NCBI GenBank assembly: GCA_001970855.1
Contig: LSSN01000292.1
Coordinates: 1 to 25,224 of the forward strand
From: Smittium culicis
Taxonomy: Eukaryota; Kickxellomycota; Harpellomycetes; Harpellales; Legeriomycetaceae
Reading direction: 5' to 3'
DNA: 25,224 nt
This document shows, piece by piece, positions 18,186 to 25,224 of the stretch (within the stretch, counting starts at the first letter, position 1; every line of letters begins with the position of its first letter). The translations under genes and the position numbers were made by a program. The notes below the pieces were generated by a model. It was given only the letters and a program-made list of their open reading frames with translations, made no database searches and had not been told where the DNA came from.

Positions 18186-21100
18186 TTTTGTTAAAGTGCT
18201 TTTGTTTGTTAATAAATTTTGACGAAATTGATCAAAAAAGAGCGCCTTTTTTTTATTAATGATTACAATAAATGAGAATCGGATTCCATTGAATAGCTTA
18301 TGCTAAAATGAATTTGGTTTATTATTTCTTACGAGATGCCTTTTTTTTTCCACAAATCTATGATTATTTTTTCTACTTTACAAATCTACAACTTGGATAT
18401 GATTCGATAAATTCCGTACAGCCTGTTTTTATATAAGTACGATTAGTGATTGGTTTAATTTTAATAAAAGCTTTTTTTTTATAGCGAATTGAAGTAGGAT
18501 TATTGGATAGAGATTTTCGAGCTATTAAATTTTATCTACACAAAAATTTCAAAGAATATTTAATTGATTCTGTACCAATATAAACTAGACAAATTAAATC
18601 ACTATTATTTCCAAGATTGAAAATCAGCTAGCTATTATACTATTCAAAAGCCTCATCATTTTGATCATAAATTTGGCAAGTGTTAGATTTTAGAAACTCG
18701 ATAAAGCGCATTTTGGACTCATTCTAATTATCCATAAAATTTTGAATATAAGCTCTATTGAATCGAGCCAGCCACAGAAAATAGTTTTATCTGTAGAGAA
18801 ATATGTAAACACATTTGAATTTAGTAATTATAAATGAGTATAATTGATTTTTACTATATAATGTGAACTCAAAGTTTTGGCACTTAGGTGTTTTGTTTTT
18901 TGGACTTGCGCTTACAAAATGGTGTGAATTTAAAAAAATTATTGAGATATTTAGATTTAAAACCATTCCCACAAGGCTTTTTACTTTTTTTTTTAATGCT
19001 TTGAAAAGCTGTCTATCATCTTTCGATATCCTAGTAAGGGATTGACTATATATTTTTTTTCTTTTCCTAGTCTTTTTCCTTTTTTGTAGAATTAAAAAAT
19101 TGAATCATGCTAAATCTAACCCTAAAAAAACTAGGAAATGATATAAATTTTTGATAAGAGGTAATAAAATTACTAAATAGATATGATTATAATAAGTAAA
19201 GAAATAAAAATTACAATCAAAAAGCTTTTTTTTTTTTTGATATCCAGGTTCCTTGATTAGGTACCAACTGCGTGTTAAAGAAATTGAATAAAGGAAAGAC
19301 TATATTATCAAGGGAAATCACGAGTATAAGATATAATTTGATCAAATTGCAAAAAAAGCTCTTATTTGGATTAAAAAAAAGTTGTTTTATTTATAAAATA
19401 AAAATCAACGCCATGATATTATAAAAGGTTTTATTATACTATAGATTTACAAATCAAAGGTTACTAAAACATGGGTGTGAATAATATTTATTTTTTGAGG
19501 TTATTTTAATTATAAATTCAATTTTACGGACTTAAGTAATAGCACAATGCAAATGTTGATATCTCTATCAAATTCTTAGATTATTGGGTTTTTTTAGGAG
19601 GAAATAGATTTAAAAAAATATTTATAAGATTGAAAAATTACAAGAAATAATCCCCATTGAAGCTGAATTTCATTTTTTAGATTCAAATCCGATTTATAAA
19701 TAAAGAAAATCTATCAATGGAATTAAATGTCTTTAATGTGTGTAATTTATGTATTATAATATGCGAATATTATTTGTAAAAATTATATTTATTGAATTAT
19801 AGAAAGAAATATGGGGGGATTTAAAAAATCATTTTCTCGAAAACAGAAAAAGGTTATAGGTTTTATGGCTTTTTTAGAGCTTCATTATGGGATCAATGAA
19901 ATGATGTGTGAATCCTTTGTTTTTTTTAGTTTTTTATTGGAGATTATTTCGAGGATATGAGCTTTTCCTGATTAGCAGCATTATTTTTATTTTTAAATCT
20001 TATTAGAAAATATCAACGAATGGTTTATTTTTTTAAACCAATAACTTTTCTTGATTTAAATAAATAGAATTTCTAGGAAAAAAATATCCTCTTCACTTAA
20101 TAATATCCCATAAATAATTTTAAATTAAATAATAATTTGCTGAGGAAAATAAAATAGATAATATACTAGATATTATTCTTTTAATTACCAAGCTATTAGT
20201 GTAAATTTAGAATTAATTTTAAAATAATTTTGATAAATTTTTTCTAATTTTAATCTACGAATGGTTTGAATACTATCTGTAGAAGATAATACACTAGCTT
20301 CTAAGGCTTTATAATTGAAAAAAAACATATAAACTCAGATACAGGCCCAGAAATGATATTCCAATATGTTTTTATCCGAACCTGGCCTGATTTTCTATTG
20401 TTTCAAATCCGTCTCAAAAAAAAGTCGAATTAAATGCTACTATTAGTCTTAATATTATTACACAACAACTATAAATTAAAGCACCAAATATATTTTTGGA
20501 AAAGGGGTTTTTTTTCTAGATAGTTCTATATTTTACTCGTTTCTAATCATTAAAATTTATCTAAATCTTATTATAAATTAACTAAAATAAAACAAATTAC
20601 TTGACTAAGCCGAGCAGAAAAAATGTTATATCTATAAAACAATAAAATTAAATCTTTAAATTATTAAATAAATATAAAATCTCTTTTATTCAATAGTAAA
20701 TTTCAAGAATATTATCATTCTTGAAATAACTGTTTGGAAATGATGATTAATTTTAGGTAATTATTTTCATTTTTATCTAATTTTAACCACTTTTGTTAAA
20801 ATTCTATTACCATAATTGACAATATTATAGATAACAGTTTTTGTGTATTGTTTTTATGTCGAAGCTATATTTAATTAGGAAAAATAAATTCTGAATCTGA
20901 AAATTAATAAATTTATATGAGAATTGAATATCACTTTTTTTGTTATTATGTAATTCATATCTTTTTTTTTTCGGATATAGATGTTAATTTTGCTCTTTTC
21001 AAAATATCAATATTTCTGCTTATGATATTACAAGTTTTTTTTTTATTTTTTATTTCTTAAAATACAGATAAAACATAATAATACTTTAGTTTTTCATATT

Positions 21101-24100
21101 ATATAATCTAGCTATATCTTTTTAGATGGTCTCTGTATAATTAATTATAGTATAAAATTATTTTGATTTTATATTTTGGCATTTTTCTATTATATTTATT
21201 AATTATTCATTTTTTTATGCTGCTCAAAATTTAAAATCAACTGAAATAACTAACAAGTTTTTATCATAATACAATCCGTTTTTCTATAAGTCTGATAAGT
21301 ATACCATTCCGTCGTATTCTGCTATATCTTTATTTATTTTATATTAAATTAAATTTTTTTCATATTTAATTATTGAATTTAAATTATTTCATAAGCATAT
21401 TCTCTTTTGTATTGATATGAGATAAATTATAGTATAGAATATTCTTATCACTATTGCAAAAATTTTAAATAGGTATAATATATTTACTATTGCTTTAATA
21501 ATATAAAATAATCACTAATATAATTAATCATATATATGTATTAATTGCTAAAAAATGTAGCTGTTTATAAGAAACTTATCTATGAGTTTAATTTCTATGT
21601 TAGTATATGAATTTAACGTTTTATTATGATACAGCGATTCAGTTATGGATAAATATTTGAAAAACTCCAAAAATCAATAATTTTGAAAATTTCCTGATAT
21701 ATTAACAAAGATTATGATAAATATTAAATATCTTATATATTAGCTTTATAATTTTATTTATTTAATTGTTATTTGGTTTCTTAATTCTGTAATTTGATGA
21801 GTTTGATTAATGATAAAAATATCCTCATTTTTTAAAACTAATTCGATATACTGAGAAATCACTTTTGGTGAATTTTATTTATGCTTTAAATTTGTTGAAT
21901 ATATTATATGAGAATTTAAGTTTGAAATATAAATTTAAAATGATAATACTAGGTAGCTACTAACTTTCACCTCTTATTTTTTAATTGAAATCGATTAATG
22001 AAAATGAGACATCTAGTACTTCACATGAAAATTTATTATTATCTATTACTATGAAGTATTTTAAAAAGTTTACATTTATTTTAGATTCTATAATTTTTTA
22101 TTCCAAAACTGAGTATTTCTTGTCATTAATTTTCGCTATCTTCTATTTTAATTTTTGAGAATTATGTAATCATTAAAAAAATATATTTAAGATAGTTTTA
22201 TAGGATTTAAATCGAGAATATCTTTATTATAGTTATATAATAAAGTCTTTTCTTCGACCTTACTCCTCCCTAATATATTTTTTCTATGAATATTTCTATC
22301 TTTGCAAAAATTTTGTTTTTTTGAGCTTTAGTGTATATTTATTGGATGATTTTGGCGATCCATTTATTATTAATGTATTTTTGGGATCTTTATTAGTTTT
22401 TTAATTTATTTTACAAAAGATCAAAATTTTCATAAGTTTTATTGGATATAATAACTTTTAAATGATTTATTTATACGTAATCTGTTATTTCATCAAAGGT
22501 ATATTGAATTTTTTTTGTTTTTCGATGATATTTAATATATTTTTTGGAAAAAAACTGTTTCGATTTTTTTAATTATTTATATATACTATTTTTAATTACA
22601 TTGATATTTTTATTATCAACTTAACCAAAAACGGAAAAAAAATGTTATAGAAACATATAATAGAGTATTATTTAATATTTCTTTTTATCACAATTTTTAA
22701 TAAAAAAATAACTCAATAATACTGAAATATAAATTTAAGATTTTTTCCGCTTTAGGATTTTTAATTCACATTTATCATGAATTACTTCAGTGCATTATAT
22801 TTTTAAACATAAATATTAAATATTGATTATGTAGATGTTTTTATCTTTTTGGTTTTAAATTTCAAAAATAATTCTTATTGGTCCATTTATTTTATAATAT
22901 AAATAAAATCCCTGTTGATGCCCGTTTTTTTCTTTTTCGAGTCATTTGATAATTGGGTTTTGCGATTAATAAAATAATATTGCAAAGAAATTCGATTCAT
23001 TTTTACACGATCAAATAAACAGAGCTAAAATTCTTTTATTTTTCTAACCCCTCTTATTGAATATCGACTTATTAATAAGTTAATATAAACCTACCAGCCA
23101 AATTTGATAGCTACCATATAAAACAGAAAATTTTAAAAAATTCGTTTTATAAGATTATCAAAATCGCAATAAGATTAATATATTTAAACTTTAGATTTGA
23201 ATTTATCAATTATAAAAATTTTTAAGTTTTATGAATCAAATATGCTAATTTAGCTAAAATTGAATATTTTGATTTGGTCTTATTAAAAAAATTTTATAAA
23301 AAAAATTTGGAGAAAAATTAATACATTATGATCGAGTAATTTTATTTAATATTTTTGCTAATTTTTATTTCTTTATTAATCCTTATCTATTCATAATTAA
23401 TCTGGGATTCAATAATAGAATATTTCGCAATTAATTTTATTTTATAATACTATTAAATGCTAAAAATTAAAGAAATAATTGAGTATAGAGTATTAACATG
23501 TCTGATATCAAAACAAGTACACTTACATGCTTATGCATAGTCTTATTAGTGGTTTAAACCCAAAGGCTAGATTTATTTTTGAAAAAAAATTAAGAAAATA
23601 TTAAAAATTGAAAATTTATAGCCTAATAAAATAGTTATTATCAATAAATAATATTTTATGTTGAATGCTATAAAATTTAAAAGTCTTAAAAATTACTCGC
23701 GCCTATTGACGTTTACAGTTAACAGTTTTTATAAAAAAATTTTCTAAATGTAATTATATTTTAACGATATTAAAGGTGGTTTCATACGAAAGAGATATAA
23801 AAAATGATTTTATATAATCTCGAAGAATGGATAATGAAATAATACCAATATGACTACTATAATTATTTTACTTTTTATCTTTCTATGGATAATCATTAAA
23901 AAATTTTTAGTTTATTAGATTGGTATAAATCAGATAATAATCAGCTAATTAACATTTCTGATTCTATAAAGTAAAAAAAAATTATAGGTATGATTATTTG
24001 ACTTGTATGTTATTTTTAAAAGATATATTAAATGTTATATAGCAATTTTTTAAATACCCAATCAGTTGATATAGCATAAAAAATTTTATTTTTTATTCTT

Positions 24101-24745
24101 TTAATGTACTCAATTATTTATTATCCAAAATATATTATATATAGATATTTTTATTTCAGCGTTTCAACACTTTATTATAGAAATTGGAGAGGGAATGAAT
24201 TGAAAACTATGTAAATTTCCGAAAATATTACCAAAATAGGGCAACTTTTTTTTTTAATTGAGATTAAACTACCTGTGCATTTTCAAGAGATTTTAATAGA
24301 TTAAACTCAAAAAACGAATTATAATAAAGTTTTTATTTCTTATTTAGTTGTACTCTGGTTTTTTATTTTTATTTTTTAGTTTTTTTAGGGAAAAGCAAAT
24401 TAACATAAATATATTTTTTTCGCTAAATTCACTTAAAAAATATTAAAAAAGTACCAATTATTATAATAGAATTTTGATAAAGATAATAGAGAATCTCTAA
24501 TCCAATTACTCTCTGCTGCACTAGTAGAGTCACATCTACTGGGAATCAGTTCAAGAAATCTGGGTATTCATAAATTATTGAAGTGTTAACGATCTAGTAG
24601 CATGGACTGGATCCAAAAAGTTTCTGTTATAGGCTCATTTTTGTTTTAAATTAATTTATTGAAACAAGTTTAAAACACATATAAAATAAATATAAAACTA
24701 CTTAAAAAATATGATATAAAAAATTCGCTCAAAAAACTCACCTCC
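18186..24745. other. Very AT-rich gene-poor stretch
   Basis: About 6.5 kb, visibly poorer in G and C than the rest of the window, with no ORF that I can support. Short open frames exist (for example 18863-19045 and a 49-codon frame 19811-19957), but their compositions look random or unassignable. No tRNA, rRNA or tandem array was seen. A GC-richer island lies at 24490-24625. The stretch may be old decayed transposon DNA. Confidence 0.6.
24490..24625. other. GC-richer island with a short hairpin
   Basis: Base composition changes abruptly here. AGTAGA (24523-24528) and TCTACT (24535-24540) form a perfect 6-bp stem with a 6-base loop. On the minus strand a short open piece reads IPRFLELIPSRCDSTSAAES. 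It may be a remnant of another mobile element or part of the LINE insertion; I cannot identify it. A tRNA was considered and not supported. Confidence 0.35.
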
Positions 24746-24759
24746 GGCCCTGTAGGGCC
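24746..24759 (-). other. Perfect hairpin behind the LINE stop codon
   Basis: GGCCC-TACA-GGGCC on the minus strand (stem 5 bp, loop 4), 17 bases after the stop codon at 24777. It sits at the 3' end of the element, just before composition returns to AT-rich. 3' UTR hairpins can serve as recognition signals for LINE reverse transcription; that role here is inference. Confidence 0.6.
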
Positions 24760-24776
24760 TCCGTGCCTCTTAAGCG

Positions 24777-25224
24777 TCAAGTCAAGGGGATTGGTGAAAA
24801 TTTAATTCTCTCAAGAATCAATGTTCGGTGCAAAGAGATGGCCTCCAGAAATTTTGCTGTTGCCAACACAATTTTGGTGGCTGGAGTGTCGGAACCTTGG
24901 TAGATCGCCGACGAGCTAAGTTTTAACTCCTCCCCCAGGAGCTTGCCAACTAACCTCTGCGAGATTGAAGAAGGCGGAAGATAGCTGAACTGTATGCTCA
25001 GCATGGACGTTTTTTCTTTAATATATGTTCCTGTAGTATTCCACCGTACCGCTGTCCAACGTCCGCAGTCCAGAAGTATATGCTCTACAGTTTCAGGTGT
25101 TTTCATTTTGCAGAATGGGCATTCAGTTTTGTACGCCCCATCAATAATGCGCGCATTGGCCATGCGCTGTGCTGTCCAGTATGCGCCGATTCTAATCTTG
25201 GCTATGTGCAGCAAACTTTTTTGC
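24777..25224 (-). mobile_element. C-terminal end of a LINE-type (non-LTR) retrotransposon polymerase, partial
   Basis: A minus-strand frame is open from the window edge to a TGA at 24779-24777. It begins with KIRIGAYWTAQRMAN and has a zinc-binding motif CPFCKMKTPETVEHILLDC, that is Cys-x2-Cys-x9-His-x4-Cys, typical of the region after the reverse transcriptase (and RNase H, if present) in many LINE proteins, followed by about 90 residues to the end. The catalytic domains lie outside the window, so nothing can be said about intactness. GC content is much higher than in the adjacent stretch, suggesting a fairly recent insertion. Clade assignment is not possible from this piece. Confidence 0.8.

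Noticed and set aside
18787..19045. Overlapping opposite-strand ORFs of about 60 codons
   Set aside because: Chance-like composition, mutual overlap, and no splice-linked neighbours.
24500..24570. Possible tRNA gene in the GC-richer island
   Set aside because: An anticodon-like stem and a GTTCAAG string are present, but no acceptor stem or D arm could be formed around them.
1..25224. CRISPR array, prophage or bacterial operon
   Set aside because: No regularly spaced repeats, no operon-like gene packing; introns and retroelements show a eukaryotic genome.

Overview
The window looks like nuclear DNA from an AT-rich, intron-bearing fungus. The evidence is spliceosomal introns of about 60-165 bp with T-rich 3' ends, fungal-type housekeeping genes (a Rib2-like deaminase and a DUF4112 protein), and remains of DIRS-like, LINE-like and probably Ty3/Gypsy and Tc1 elements. 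An early-diverging lineage such as Harpellales gut fungi would fit, but that placement is inference only. No bacterial, organellar or viral gene set is visible.

Layout. Positions 1-1380 hold the gag-like ORF and the start of the reverse transcriptase of a DIRS-type retrotransposon, minus strand, damaged by an in-frame stop. Positions 1.4-5.0 kb are AT-rich, with weak repeats and a decayed Tc1-like transposase fragment. Positions 5.05-7.45 kb hold a convergent pair: a DRAP-deaminase-like gene (+) and a DUF4112 membrane protein (-). Positions 7.5-9.1 kb are AT-rich, with a possible small unrecognised gene (-). Positions 9.12-11.67 kb hold a seven-exon USP39/Sad1 homologue (+). Positions 12.8-15.8 kb hold a ten-exon Ecd/SGT1-family homologue (-). 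Positions 15.8-17.6 kb contain a probable decayed Gypsy RNase H. Positions 17.63-18.19 kb hold a three-exon gene for a 108-residue single-pass membrane protein (-). From 18.2 to 24.7 kb there is a very AT-rich stretch with no convincing gene. The right edge holds the C-terminus of a LINE-type polymerase (-) with a GC-rich hairpin just behind its stop codon.

Assembly problem. A 227-base N gap (12396-12622) is flanked by an exact 535-base duplication. The left copy ends at the left gap edge and the right copy begins at the right gap edge. This is the signature of two overlapping contig ends joined without merging, so the second C-terminus of the Ecd gene at 12061-12395 is very probably an artefact.

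Function. The two best identified genes, USP39/Sad1 and Ecd/SGT1, are tail to tail. Both families are tied to the U5/tri-snRNP side of pre-mRNA splicing in other eukaryotes. I saw no clearly novel multi-gene system. The most interesting points are the deaminase whose catalytic Glu position is Thr, the small genes hidden by introns, and the eroded transposons in the AT-rich DNA.
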